Assembly (NCBI RefSeq): GCF_001655685.1
Contig: NZ_LYVF01000183.1
Span: 1-42,230, forward strand
Direction of reading: 5' to 3'
Length of the DNA: 42,230 nt
Source: Desulfotomaculum copahuensis
Lineage (GTDB): Bacteria > Bacillota > Desulfotomaculia > Desulfotomaculales > Desulfovirgulaceae
Of the stretch, positions 7,135 through 15,417 are shown piece after piece (within the stretch, counting starts at the first letter, position 1; each line of letters begins with the position of its first letter). Position numbers and translations under genes: made by a program. The notes under the pieces were generated by a model that had not been told where the DNA came from, searched no databases, and worked only from the letters and a program-made list of their open reading frames with translations.

Positions 7135-7902
7135 TCACCTCGCATTTCTTATGGCGGTAATCCGTTGCAGCAGCCCGCTTAATGTATCCACCGCCGCCGG
7201 GGGCGCCGGCGGCCGTTCAACGACCACCACGGGCACAGCCAGGCTCAAGGCGGCGGCGATTTTGGCGGTGGTGCCGCCGGGGGCGCCGCTTTCCTTGGTC
7301 ACCAGCACGGCGGCCTTGTATTGCACCAGCAGGGCGCGGTTTAATTCCTCGCTGCAGGGTCCCTGCAGGGCGATGATGTCGGCCGGCGTCAGTCCCAACC
7401 GGCGGCAGTTTTCGATGATCGCCGGTTCCGGCAGCACCCGGGCCACCACCCGCCGTCCCAGTTCCCGGGCTGCCTTGATAAATACGGGCAGGGTCTTGCT
7501 GCCCGTGGTCAGGAAAATGGTTTCACCCAGCCGGGCGGCCAGCGCTGCCGCCGTTTGATAGCCGCCGGCCTTTTGAATCAGCGGGTGCCGGGGCAGCGGT
7601 GCGGGCGGACGCTGGTAACGGATATAGGGTACCTGTGCCAGCCGGCAGGCTTTTGCCGCCACGGCGGAGGCCGTTTCCGCATAAGGATGGGTGGCGTCCA
7701 CCAGCAGGCGCACCTTTCTTTGCCGCATTAAATCAAGCATTTCCTCCGCCGTCAGGCGCCCGGTGATTACCTCCCCGCCGTATCCGGCCAGCAATTGACC
7801 GCCGTAAGCGGTGGCCGCCGAAGCCAGCACGGAATAACCTTTCCCGGCCAGGGCGGCTGCTATCTCCCGTCCGTCGGCCGTTCCGCACAGCACCAGGATC
7901 AT
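7135..7902 (-). CDS. cbiJ: Cobalt-precorrin-6A reductase
   Basis: The 255-residue protein matches CbiJ/CobK, the NAD(P)H-dependent reductase of the corrin ring. It begins ILVLCGTADGREIA, has L-V-D-A-T-H-P-Y-A in the middle, F-L-T-T-G-S-K-T-L and V-T-K-E-S-G-x-x-G-G-T-x-x-K. The ATG at 7902 overlaps the cbiH stop as ATGA; the frame extends further upstream inside cbiH and that extension is rejected. Confidence 0.93.
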   Translation of the reverse strand: MILVLCGTADGREIAAALAGKGYSVLASAATAYGGQLLAGYGGEVITGRLTAEEMLDLMRQRKVRLLVDATHPYAETASAVAAKACRLAQVPYIRYQRPPAPLPRHPLIQKAGGYQTAAALAARLGETIFLTTGSKTLPVFIKAARELGRRVVARVLPEPAIIENCRRLGLTPADIIALQGPCSEELNRALLVQYKAAVLVTKESGAPGGTTAKIAAALSLAVPVVVVERPPAPPAAVDTLSGLLQRITAIRNAR

Positions 7903-8624
7903 AGGCGGTATCCCCGCGGGGTGACCAGGAAGCGGCCCGCCCGCCGTGTTTCCCGGTTGCCGATAATGACGATGCTGAGCATGTCCACCGGACATTCCAG
8001 CAGGTGTTCCAGGTTGGTGACGGTGACACTTTCCTCCGCCCGGTAGGCGTTGCGCACAATGCCGGCCGGGGTGTCCGGACGTTTGTGCTGCAGCATGATT
8101 TCCCTGGCCCGGGCCAGCTGCCCCGTTCTTTTATGGCTGGCCGGATTGTAGAGCACAATCACGAAGTCCCCGGCCGCAGCCAGTGCCAGGCGTTTTTCGA
8201 TCAGATCCCAGGGCGTGAGCAGATCACTCAAACTGATCACAACAAAATCATGCATCAGGGGAGCCCCCAGCCGGGCCGCGGCGGCGGTGGCGGAGGTGAT
8301 GCCGGGAATGATTTCCACCGCCAGCGTTTCCAGTAAACCTTCCTGCTCCAGCAGTTCCAGGGCCAGCCCGGCCATGCCGTACACACCCGGATCCCCGCTG
8401 GACACCAGGGCCACGCTGTTTCCGGCACGCGCCCGGTCAATGGCCTGCCGGCAGCGGTCCACCTCCCCGGTCATGCCCGTACTGATTACTTCCTTTTCCG
8501 GGGTCAGCAGGGGGGCGAGCAGTTGAATATATGTTTTATAGCCCACAATCACCCGGGCTTCCTGCAGTGCCTGTAAAGCCCGGGGGCTTAAGTCCGCGGC
8601 ATCGCCCGGGCCGGTTCCCACCAC
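7899..8624 (-). CDS. cbiH: Cobalt-precorrin-3B C17-methyltransferase
   Basis: This SAM-dependent uroporphyrinogen-III-methylase-fold protein carries the G-x-G-P-G-D loop at its start, S-S-G-D-P-G-V-Y-G-M-A, E-I-I-P-G-I-T-S-A, and V-L-Y-N-P-A-S-H-K-R, diagnostic of CbiH/CobJ. It performs C17 methylation and ring contraction. The start is placed at GTG 8624, about 10 bases after GGAGGT, within the end of cbiG (overlap 37 bp); a few residues either way is possible. No additional C-terminal domain is fused. Confidence 0.93.
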   Translation of the reverse strand: MVGTGPGDAADLSPRALQALQEARVIVGYKTYIQLLAPLLTPEKEVISTGMTGEVDRCRQAIDRARAGNSVALVSSGDPGVYGMAGLALELLEQEGLLETLAVEIIPGITSATAAAARLGAPLMHDFVVISLSDLLTPWDLIEKRLALAAAGDFVIVLYNPASHKRTGQLARAREIMLQHKRPDTPAGIVRNAYRAEESVTVTNLEHLLECPVDMLSIVIIGNRETRRAGRFLVTPRGYRL

Positions 8625-9688
8625 CCAGAGTTTACCTCCGCCAGGGCCACGGTGACCCCCCGGTGACTGGTTTTCGGCAGAATCAGCACGGCCCGCGGTG
8701 CCGTGAGCAGGGAAACCGGTTCGCATACGCCACCAACTCCTATCTTTTCGTAAACGAAGTGGGAAAAATTTAAATTATGTTCCTTCCGGTCATAAACAGA
8801 TTGGATTGCCGCCCGGGAAAAACTGAACAGGGGGACCGCCCTTTCCCCGGCCACAATTTGCAACGCCGCTTCCTCCGCCCGCAGGTCCACGGTGGCCAGC
8901 GCCTGCAAACTGAGCGGACTGCATCCGGCCAGGGCCAGCGCCCGTTCCAGCGCCTCCCGGACCGGCTGTGCGTCAATACCCCGGCGGCAGCCGATGCCGG
9001 CCACCAGATTGCGCGGACGCAGGAAAAGTGTATTTGCCGCCGGGGGTGCAATCGTCCGGTTGGTAATCAGCACAAGCCAGCCATTGATCCGTCCAGTGCG
9101 TAACTGCTCCCACGGCAGGCGGTGTATGCCGTCCGCCTGCGGCAAAGGCAGGGTAAACTGGCTGCAGAAAGTGACCGGTTCACCGTTGACCAGCGCCGCG
9201 TTCACCGTCCGCACGGCGGCAAACGGTTCCATGGCCAGGTCGTATTGCCGGGCCAGCACGTCCACCGCCGGCCGGCCCCGGACATCGGTGGCGGTGGTGA
9301 TCACCGCCGCCGCCCCCAGTCCGGCGGCCAGGCTACGGGCCAGATCGTTGGCCCCGCCCAGGTGGCCGCTCAATGTGCTGATCACAAACTGTCCCTTTTC
9401 ATCCAGCGTCACCACCGCGGGGTCCGTGCGCTTGTCCCGGACCAGCGGGGCGAGCAGGCGGATTACAATGCCCAGGGCCATGATTAAAACCAGCCCTTGC
9501 GCCCGTTCAAATTCAGCGGCGATTACCCCTGCCAGCGGTCCGGAGAAGGCCTCCTCCCCCGGGGTACCGTCCCGGAAGCGTGCCGGCACCAGCAGGCGCA
9601 CCGGATGGCCCTGCTGCCGTAGGCATCCGGCCGCCCGGCGGCCCAGGGCGGCGCCGTGGCGGGTGACGGCGATCACCGACAGTCTCAT
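8588..9688 (-). CDS. cbiG: Cobalt-precorrin-5A hydrolase
   Basis: The 366-residue protein has the full CbiG layout: an N-terminal domain with M-A-L-G-I-V-I-R-L-L-A-P and the D-E-x-G-x-F-V-I-S-x-L-S-G-H-x-G-G-A-N-x-L-A signature, a middle region, and a C-terminal domain with V-A-G-I-G-C-R-R-G. It opens the delta-lactone of cobalt-precorrin-5A and releases acetaldehyde. The ATG at 9688 overlaps the cbiF stop (ATGA). Confidence 0.93.
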   Translation of the reverse strand: MRLSVIAVTRHGAALGRRAAGCLRQQGHPVRLLVPARFRDGTPGEEAFSGPLAGVIAAEFERAQGLVLIMALGIVIRLLAPLVRDKRTDPAVVTLDEKGQFVISTLSGHLGGANDLARSLAAGLGAAAVITTATDVRGRPAVDVLARQYDLAMEPFAAVRTVNAALVNGEPVTFCSQFTLPLPQADGIHRLPWEQLRTGRINGWLVLITNRTIAPPAANTLFLRPRNLVAGIGCRRGIDAQPVREALERALALAGCSPLSLQALATVDLRAEEAALQIVAGERAVPLFSFSRAAIQSVYDRKEHNLNFSHFVYEKIGVGGVCEPVSLLTAPRAVLILPKTSHRGVTVALAEVNSGWWEPARAMPRT

Positions 9689-10440
9689 TCCCGGCATCCC
9701 CGGTAGCTGTGGGCGAACTGCGGATCGTAGAGCCGGGAGAGCTGATAGGGGGCGGCAAAAACATCCCCCACCAGCACCTGTGCCGTGCGTGTGATACCTG
9801 CCGCCTTTACGCGTCCGGCGATGTCCGCCAGTGTCCCGCGGATGACCCGCTCTTCCGGCCAGGAGGCCCTCTCCACCACCACCGCGGCGGTTTGGGGTGT
9901 GTATCCGCCGGCAAGCAATTCCGCCACCAGCCGCTCCATTTGCCCGACGCTTAAAAAAATGCACATGGTCGCCCCGTGCCGGGCCAGGGCGCTCAATTTT
10001 TCTTCTTCCGGCACCGCGGTACGGCCTTCCAGACGGGTCAGGATCACTGTCTGGCTGACCCCGGGCAGGGTCAGTTCATGGGGTATGGCCGCCGCTGCCG
10101 CCAGGAAGGAGCTTACCCCGGGCACCACGGTGTACGGGATCTGTTCATTGTCCAGGGCGTCCATCTGCTCCTGGATGGCTCCGTACAGTGCCGGGTCCCC
10201 CGTATGTACCCGGGCCACTGTCAAACCGGCGGTATGTGCCCGGCGCATCGTCGCCATTACTTCCTCCAGGGTCATGGCGGCGCTGTTATGCACTGCTGCG
10301 CCGGGGCGGCAGTACTCCAGAATGCGCGGGCTGACCAGAGAACCGGTATAAATGACCACATCCGACGCGGCCAGCAAACGCGCCCCCTTGATTGTGATCA
10401 GCTCCGGATCGCCGGGACCGGCGCCGATAAAATAAATCAC
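9685..10440 (-). CDS. cbiF: Cobalt-precorrin-4 C11-methyltransferase
   Basis: The 251-residue tetrapyrrole methylase begins IYFIGAGPGDPELIT and has Y-T-G-S-L-V, V-H-T-G-D-P-A-L-Y-G-A-I-Q-E-Q and V-V-P-G-V-S-S-F-x-A-A-A-A, typical of CbiF/CobM. It uses SAM to methylate C11. GTG at 10440 overlaps the cbiL stop (GTGA) and follows a GGGGGAAG Shine-Dalgarno stretch; the longer frame into cbiL is rejected. Confidence 0.94.
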   Translation of the reverse strand: MIYFIGAGPGDPELITIKGARLLAASDVVIYTGSLVSPRILEYCRPGAAVHNSAAMTLEEVMATMRRAHTAGLTVARVHTGDPALYGAIQEQMDALDNEQIPYTVVPGVSSFLAAAAAIPHELTLPGVSQTVILTRLEGRTAVPEEEKLSALARHGATMCIFLSVGQMERLVAELLAGGYTPQTAAVVVERASWPEERVIRGTLADIAGRVKAAGITRTAQVLVGDVFAAPYQLSRLYDPQFAHSYRGCRE

Positions 10441-11156
10441 CTGGCTTCCCCCTTTCTCTTGCGGATCATGAGCAGGGACATGTAATCCAGCTTTTGTCCT
10501 TTTAAGGCAGACAACTCCCGGTGCACCGTTTGATCCGGGTAACCGCACCGGCTGACCAGCACCGCGCCGGCGGCCAGGCCCTGCGATTCCAACTGGGACA
10601 ACACCTGATCAAAATGCCGGTGCACTTTCATCAGCACCACATTGTCAAACCGCTCCAGCACCGGGGACAATTGTTCCACACCATAAGCAGCGGGAATGAC
10701 GGCCAGCGTTTCCTCCCCTTCGGTCAGCGGTTCCTGTAATGCGGCCGCGCAGGCGCTCATGGCGGTAACCCCCGGTACGGTTTCTGTTTCCATGTCCGGA
10801 TGATGCCTTTGCAGGTGGCGCAGCAGGTAGCCGTAGGTACTGTAAAACATCGGATCGCCAATGGTGATGAAGGCCACCTGCTTTCCCTCCCTCACCCGGG
10901 CGGCCACTGTCTCCCCGGCCCGCGCCCAGCTGTCCAGCAGTGTCGACCGGTCTTTGGTCATGGGGAAGGACAGTTCCAGCACGGGTACCTCCTTCTGCAA
11001 TGCCCTGCTGACTACAAAGAGGGCCAGGCTCTCCCGGTCCGCCGCCGAACGCGGTACACAGACCAGGTCTGCCGACTCCAAAATGCGCCGGGCTTTTAGG
11101 GTGAGCAACTCTGGATCACCCGGACCGACACCGATGCCGTAAAATTTGCCGGGCAT
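10437..11156 (-). CDS. cbiL: Cobalt-factor II / precorrin-2 C20-methyltransferase
   Basis: The 239-residue tetrapyrrole methylase has the CbiL/CobI pattern: F-Y-G-I-G-V-G-P-G-D-P-E-L-L-T-L-K-A, then F-I-T-I-G-D-P-M-F-Y-S-T-Y, then V-P-G-V-T-A-M-S-A-C-A-A. It methylates C20 of cobalt-factor II with SAM. The start is directly against the cbiT stop. Confidence 0.94.
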   Translation of the reverse strand: MPGKFYGIGVGPGDPELLTLKARRILESADLVCVPRSAADRESLALFVVSRALQKEVPVLELSFPMTKDRSTLLDSWARAGETVAARVREGKQVAFITIGDPMFYSTYGYLLRHLQRHHPDMETETVPGVTAMSACAAALQEPLTEGEETLAVIPAAYGVEQLSPVLERFDNVVLMKVHRHFDQVLSQLESQGLAAGAVLVSRCGYPDQTVHRELSALKGQKLDYMSLLMIRKRKGEAR

Positions 11157-11750
11157 TTATGCATCTCCTTTCCAGGCACTGATAATGAAAACCGGGTTCA
11201 GGGCGCGGAGCAGATGACTTTTCCCGGTCTGTTCCGCCCGGGCCGCGCTCACCTGCACCACTTCCACCCGCCAGGGCTGGTTTAGACAGGCCAGGGCGCC
11301 GGCCAGTGTTTCCAGGGTGACTGCGTTTATGACCAGCCGGCCGCCGGGATGGAGCACCTGATCCACAACAGTGACGATGGCGGCCAGCTGCCCGCCCGAT
11401 CCGCCCACCAGCACCCGGTCGGGGGCGGGCAAACCGTGCAGCGCCTGCGGGGCGGCGCCGGCAACCACCCGGATGTTGTGCAGCTCGAAGCGGCGGGCGT
11501 TTGCTTCAATCAGCTTTACCCCGTCCGGGTTTCTTTCCACCGCGCAGACCATGCCATTGCCAATCAACCGGGCCGCTTCCACGGCCAGCGATCCAGTGCC
11601 GCTGCCCACATCCCAGACAATCTGGTCCGGAGCCAGTCTGGCCTTGGCCAGGGTGACCACCCGGATTTCCTCCTTGGTCATGGGCACTTTATTCCGGACA
11701 AACAAGTCGTCCGGTATGCCCGGCGTCAAAAACGGCCAGCGGCTATTCAT
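11157..11750 (-). CDS. cbiT: Cobalt-precorrin-6B C15-methyltransferase (decarboxylating)
   Basis: The 197-residue protein has a class I Rossmann methyltransferase fold: G-I-P-D-x-x-F, K-V-P-M-T-K-E-E-I-R, then the SAM loop WDVGSGTGSLAVEAA and AVERNPDGVKLIEANARRF. CbiT methylates C15 and decarboxylates the C12 acetate, working with CbiE, which here is a separate upstream gene overlapping by 8 bp rather than a CobL-type fusion. Confidence 0.94.
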   Translation of the reverse strand: MNSRWPFLTPGIPDDLFVRNKVPMTKEEIRVVTLAKARLAPDQIVWDVGSGTGSLAVEAARLIGNGMVCAVERNPDGVKLIEANARRFELHNIRVVAGAAPQALHGLPAPDRVLVGGSGGQLAAIVTVVDQVLHPGGRLVINAVTLETLAGALACLNQPWRVEVVQVSAARAEQTGKSHLLRALNPVFIISAWKGDA

Positions 11751-12369
11751 CTGTAATCACCAGCACACAATTGGCAGGGCTGTCCGCGTTCCGGCCGCTC
11801 AATTCGTCCGCGGTCCCGGTGGTGATTGTTTCGTCCGGGTAACCCAGATTGCAGCAGCAGTACAGGCGCCGGTGGCCGAGGCTTGCAGCGGCCATTTGCC
11901 GCGCCACCAGGGATGGCGTGGAGTGTTGATCGGTGAGCAGGGCCACTTTGTGATGACGGGCGATCAGTGCGATCATGCCGGCCAGGTCCCGGCCGTGTGC
12001 GCTGAGAATGACCGCGTCCTGCCAGGGCATGGCCAGCCGGGCAAAGGCCACCTGTACGGAACTGATCCCCGGAAACACTTTTAAGGCGGCGGGCGGGAAA
12101 TGGCGGCGCAAATAAGAGAGCACCCCGTACAAGCCGGGATCGCCCGAAGCCAGCACGGCCACTCCCCTGTCCCGCCGGCTGCGGATAAACTCCACCGCGG
12201 CCGGCATGTTGTTTTTTAAAACAAAGGTTTCCTGGCCGGGGCGGGCAAAAGTATTCAGGTGGCGTTCGCCTCCCACTACGGCCCGGGCCTCCGCCAGCAT
12301 CCGGGCGGCCGCCGGTGGCAGGTAATCCGCCGGACCGGGGCCGATGCCAATCACGCCAATTGCCGGCAT
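11743..12369 (-). CDS. cbiE: Cobalt-precorrin-7 C5-methyltransferase
   Basis: The 208-residue tetrapyrrole methylase starts AIGVIGIGPGPADYLPP and carries V-V-G-G-E-R-H-L, L-A-S-G-D-P-G-L-Y-G and V-F-P-G-I-S-S-V-Q-x-A-F-A, the CbiE signatures. It methylates C5. The ATG at 12369 lies inside the end of cbiD (19-bp overlap); the longer open frame is a shadow of cbiD. Confidence 0.93.
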   Translation of the reverse strand: MPAIGVIGIGPGPADYLPPAAARMLAEARAVVGGERHLNTFARPGQETFVLKNNMPAAVEFIRSRRDRGVAVLASGDPGLYGVLSYLRRHFPPAALKVFPGISSVQVAFARLAMPWQDAVILSAHGRDLAGMIALIARHHKVALLTDQHSTPSLVARQMAAASLGHRRLYCCCNLGYPDETITTGTADELSGRNADSPANCVLVITDE

Positions 12370-13463
12370 CCCAGTTCCCTCCCTATCATCAATGCAGTTT
12401 CGTCCAGACCGAGTACCCGGCCGTCCATACTCAACATAACCGTGCCCACTTTCAACCGGCCGCGGACGTATTCTTCCGCCCGCCGGCTGGCCCGTCCGGC
12501 CAGGTGCTTGAAAACATCCATCAATTGGTGCTGTTTTAATTCCTCGATCACGCTTTCTACTGTGTTTGCCTCCAGAATGCATGCCACCAGGTCCGGTCCG
12601 GCGCCCAAAAGGGCGGCGTGACTGGCCAGTGTTTCCCGGCGGCCGTCGGCCAGGCGGCTGTGGGTGTGAAAAATGCCCGCCGCCACCTTAATCAGTTTAC
12701 CGTGGTGGCCCCAGAGTAAAACTTCCTTTATACCTTGTTCCACGCAGGTGTCCAGCATGAAGCCCACAAAGTTGCTCATTTCCACCACCGCCTCCGCCGG
12801 AAAGCCGTAACCTTCCACCGCCATGCGCTCACCCAGGCGCCCCGGGGTGAGCAGCACCTGCCGGTGGCCGTGGGCCACGGCCAAACGCACCAGTGGCACC
12901 AGGGAATCCTTGAAGGCTTCTTCGGACATGGGGCGGACAATACCGGTGGTGCCCAGGATGGACAGACCGCCGGTGATGCCCAGGCGGGGGTTCAATGTGC
13001 GCCGGGCCGCCTCCTCCCCGCCGGGAATGCTTACAGTCAGAGTTACCCCCCGGTCCGCCGGCAAGTGTGCGGCGGCGGCCGCCATGATCATCCGCCGCGG
13101 TACCGGATTGATAGCGGCCTCCCCCACCGGTACCTGCAGGCCGGGCCTGGTCATCCGGCCCACTCCGGTTCCGCCCCGGATGTCTATCCCTTCCCCGGCC
13201 GGGCGGGCGTTCACCACTATTTCCATGCCGTGGGTCACATCCGGGTCGTCGCCGCCGTCTTTGATCACCACCGCGCGTGTACCGGCGGCTGTCTTTTCCA
13301 GGCGGGCGACAGGTACGGCAATGGCCTGTCCGGCCGGATTGAATACGGTGACCACAGCGGGAAACTGCTCTTCAAAAAGCAATGCCGTGGCGGCCTTGGC
13401 TGCCGCCGCCGCCGATGCCCCGGTGGTGATGCCACTGCGCAACTCTTTTTTCTTTTTTGACAT
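12351..13463 (-). CDS. cbiD: Cobalt-precorrin-5B C1-methyltransferase
   Basis: The 370-residue protein matches CbiD: LRSGITTGASAAAAAKAA at the start, I-K-D-G-G-D-D-P-D-V-T-H-G near residue 70, G-G-T-G-V-G near 98, and L-G-I-x-G-G-L-S-I-L-G-T-T-G-I-V-x-P-M-S. It methylates C1 with SAM in the anaerobic route. The ATG follows GGGAGG at 6-7 bases. It is the first gene after the riboswitch and terminator, and so the regulated lead gene of the operon. Confidence 0.96.
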   Translation of the reverse strand: MSKKKKELRSGITTGASAAAAAKAATALLFEEQFPAVVTVFNPAGQAIAVPVARLEKTAAGTRAVVIKDGGDDPDVTHGMEIVVNARPAGEGIDIRGGTGVGRMTRPGLQVPVGEAAINPVPRRMIMAAAAAHLPADRGVTLTVSIPGGEEAARRTLNPRLGITGGLSILGTTGIVRPMSEEAFKDSLVPLVRLAVAHGHRQVLLTPGRLGERMAVEGYGFPAEAVVEMSNFVGFMLDTCVEQGIKEVLLWGHHGKLIKVAAGIFHTHSRLADGRRETLASHAALLGAGPDLVACILEANTVESVIEELKQHQLMDVFKHLAGRASRRAEEYVRGRLKVGTVMLSMDGRVLGLDETALMIGRELGCRQLA

Positions 13464-13477
13464 TTCAACCTCCCGGT

Positions 13478-13516
13478 AAAAAAGACACCCCTCCTTCTTC
13501 CGGAAAGAGAGGTGTC
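13478..13516 (-). terminator. Expression-platform terminator of the cobalamin riboswitch
   Basis: On the minus strand, GACACCTCT pairs with AGGGGTGTC (one G-U pair) around a 15-nt loop, followed by six T residues, ending just before the cbiD Shine-Dalgarno. Cobalamin binding would favour this terminator and switch the operon off. Confidence 0.85.
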
Positions 13517-13561
13517 CGGTTAAGACACATCCGCATATCTCTCACGCGAAGACAGGGCGGG

Positions 13562-13735
13562 ACGACGGAACAGGCAGGTTTCCTGGCTCCCGGTTCATTG
13601 GATTGCCGCGCCTTCCCGGGCCTTGCCCAGTGGCTTGTGGCGGTTTCCTCCCCGGTCACAGTGGCGGGACCGCGCCGGCACGGCAAAAATCAGCTGCCTT
13701 CCGGACTTCCCTTTTACCCCGTTGACGGGACCTGT
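13562..13735 (-). promoter_or_regulatory. Cobalamin (AdoCbl) riboswitch
   Basis: The minus strand shows the conserved blocks in order: AAAAGGGAAG, TCCCGCCACTGT, a CGGGGAG turn, CCACTGG, GGGAAGG, then the B12 box GAGCCAGGAAACCTGCCTG with single-base variations from consensus. It starts immediately after the stop of the dnaC-like gene and precedes the terminator and cbiD. I see no strong promoter of its own in the 60 bp upstream, so its promoter may lie in the 3' end of dnaC or further up. Confidence 0.95.
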
Positions 13736-13745
13736 CCCCTGTTTT

Positions 13746-14498
13746 TCAGTTGTATTTCAGCTTTTCCCGGCGTTGTATTACCCGGATATCCATGTGTACA
13801 GCCAACCGGCAGCTCCAGCACATCTGGCAGATCCGGGAAGTGGTGCGCTCACCCAGGCAGGCTTCCAGATCCTCCAGATTGATGTTGGTGGTGATAATCA
13901 CCGGTAAACGGTGGTTTAACCGGTAATTTAAGATGGAATAAATCCGGTTGCGCGTCCAGTCGGTGTAGTTGTGCGCCCCCAGATCATCCAGCACCAACAG
14001 GGGCGCTTCCCTGGCCGCGTCCATGATATCCTGTTCCCGGTAGGCCGTATCCTGCCGGCCCGGATCATAGGTGGCCCGTAAACGGTCAAGCAAATCCGGT
14101 ACAACGGCGAACAAAACGGCATATCCCGCCTGCAGCAGGAAATTGGCCACACAGGCGGCCAAAAATGTTTTGCCGCTGCCCACCGGCCCGCTGATCAGCA
14201 GTCCGTCCTGGTGTGGATTGCCGGGAAAGTTGTTGGCAAAATCACGGGCGGCTTGAAAAGTCCGGCGGGCCAGCTCAAAACCCGTTGGTTCGCCGGACGC
14301 GCCGCCGGTTTTGAGATGATCATAGTATTCAAAATTAAACTGTTCAAATTTATGTTCGCACAATCCGGCCGGCAGTCCGGAATCCCGGAAACGGTTGGCC
14401 AGTGCCCTCTGCCGCCGGCAACGGCAGGGTACGGCGGCCTCACCGCGTATGATTACGCCCCGGTCGTGACAAATCGGGCAGAATTCCAACTTGCTCAC
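13746..14498 (-). CDS. DnaC/DnaI-like helicase loader ATPase
   Basis: The 250-residue AAA+ protein has an N-terminal zinc knuckle (Cys7, Cys10, Cys25, Cys27: C-P-I-C ... C-R-C), Walker A GPVGSGKT (104-111), Walker B LLVLDDLG (about 163-170) and a sensor TTN. This is the DnaC/DnaI/IstB family that loads the replicative helicase. It lies just downstream of a DnaD-like gene, which favours a chromosomal primosome role over an IS21 IstB role; no transposase is nearby. Confidence 0.85.
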   Translation of the reverse strand: MSKLEFCPICHDRGVIIRGEAAVPCRCRRQRALANRFRDSGLPAGLCEHKFEQFNFEYYDHLKTGGASGEPTGFELARRTFQAARDFANNFPGNPHQDGLLISGPVGSGKTFLAACVANFLLQAGYAVLFAVVPDLLDRLRATYDPGRQDTAYREQDIMDAAREAPLLVLDDLGAHNYTDWTRNRIYSILNYRLNHRLPVIITTNINLEDLEACLGERTTSRICQMCWSCRLAVHMDIRVIQRREKLKYN

Positions 14499-14505
14499 CT
14501 TTTAA

Positions 14506-15306
14506 CTAACGAAGATAAAGTGCCTTCAACATTGCTTTTTTACTTTCGTCGGGTCCGTTTTCAGCCGTTTTTTCCCTGGCCGGCCGGCCGGCCTTATTTT
14601 TTTGAAACTGCTGATCATAGGCGCCAACTTCATGTAATGTGCGCAGGTTGTTCTTTTTCCATTCCAGTAATATACCGCCGATGTATTTAAAGTTGTGCTT
14701 GCCCATTAACACGGCCCGGCGCAATGCTTCCTGAACCAGGGAAACATCCATTTCCCCCGTCCACTGCTGGACTTGTTCGATTTCCATCGGTGAAAGCGGC
14801 CGCCCGAATTCCTGCTCAAAGGAGCGGAGCAAGGCACCCTCGCTGCCGGAAACCGGCGGGATGGCCGGTTTTTTGTCCAGCAGGGCGCGCGTTCTTTCTA
14901 TTTCTTTCACTTTGGCGCAGGCCCAGGCTTCGGAAAGTTTTTCAAATAGCGGTTCAAAGTCAAACCCCATTAAAATCTCATCGCGCGATTCTTCGTAATA
15001 CTGGCTGACCGTGAGTAATTCTTTGTCGATCAGGGAAGAGACTATTACTTCCACCTGTGTGCCGTCAGCGGACAAATACCTGGCCAGAGCGGCTGACGAC
15101 GGAAAGAGATCCTTTGCCTCCCCGCGTAAACGCAGGATTTGGATTATGACCATCATCTCTTCATCAGTGATCCCGATTTGCTTGTAAAAACGCAACAACA
15201 GGTTGGGGATGCAGGTCTGTCCCTGCAGAAGCATATCCGCCCCGAAAGCGGCCGTGATGTTTCCTTCCCGGTTTTTTTTCACTGTTTTTGAGGTTTTTGT
15301 ATTCAC
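14506..15306 (-). CDS. DnaD-like primosome / replication initiation protein
   Basis: The protein has an N-terminal winged-helix part (MLLQGQTCIPNLLLRFYKQIGITDEEMMVIIQILR, then PSSAALARYLS) and a C-terminal DnaD domain (about 165-235: LLRSFEQEFGRPLSPMEIEQVQQW, HNFKYIGGILLEWKKNN with the YxxxI helix). DnaD proteins help load helicase at origins. GTG at 15306 follows GGGAGGGAGG; another GTG eight codons upstream is possible. It ends 7 bp before the dnaC-like gene and is co-oriented with it. Confidence 0.8.
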   Translation of the reverse strand: MNTKTSKTVKKNREGNITAAFGADMLLQGQTCIPNLLLRFYKQIGITDEEMMVIIQILRLRGEAKDLFPSSAALARYLSADGTQVEVIVSSLIDKELLTVSQYYEESRDEILMGFDFEPLFEKLSEAWACAKVKEIERTRALLDKKPAIPPVSGSEGALLRSFEQEFGRPLSPMEIEQVQQWTGEMDVSLVQEALRRAVLMGKHNFKYIGGILLEWKKNNLRTLHEVGAYDQQFQKNKAGRPAREKTAENGPDESKKAMLKALYLR

Positions 15307-15417
15307 CCCGGCCTCCCTCCCGCCTTCCACTATATTTTATGGTAAGGGAGGAAGTTTGTCCAGGAGTAAAAATGTCCATGTTTGTCCGGCCGCTGCAGAC
15401 CAAGCCGGAAAGTTTCT

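Noticed and set aside
8588-9964. 458-residue version of cbiG
   Set aside because: The extra N-terminal residues are a shadow of cbiF; CbiG homology starts at the ATG at 9688, which overlaps the cbiF stop.
13746-14498. IS21 IstB helper
   Set aside because: No istA transposase or inverted repeats nearby; a DnaD-like gene precedes it and the zinc knuckle fits DnaC/DnaI.
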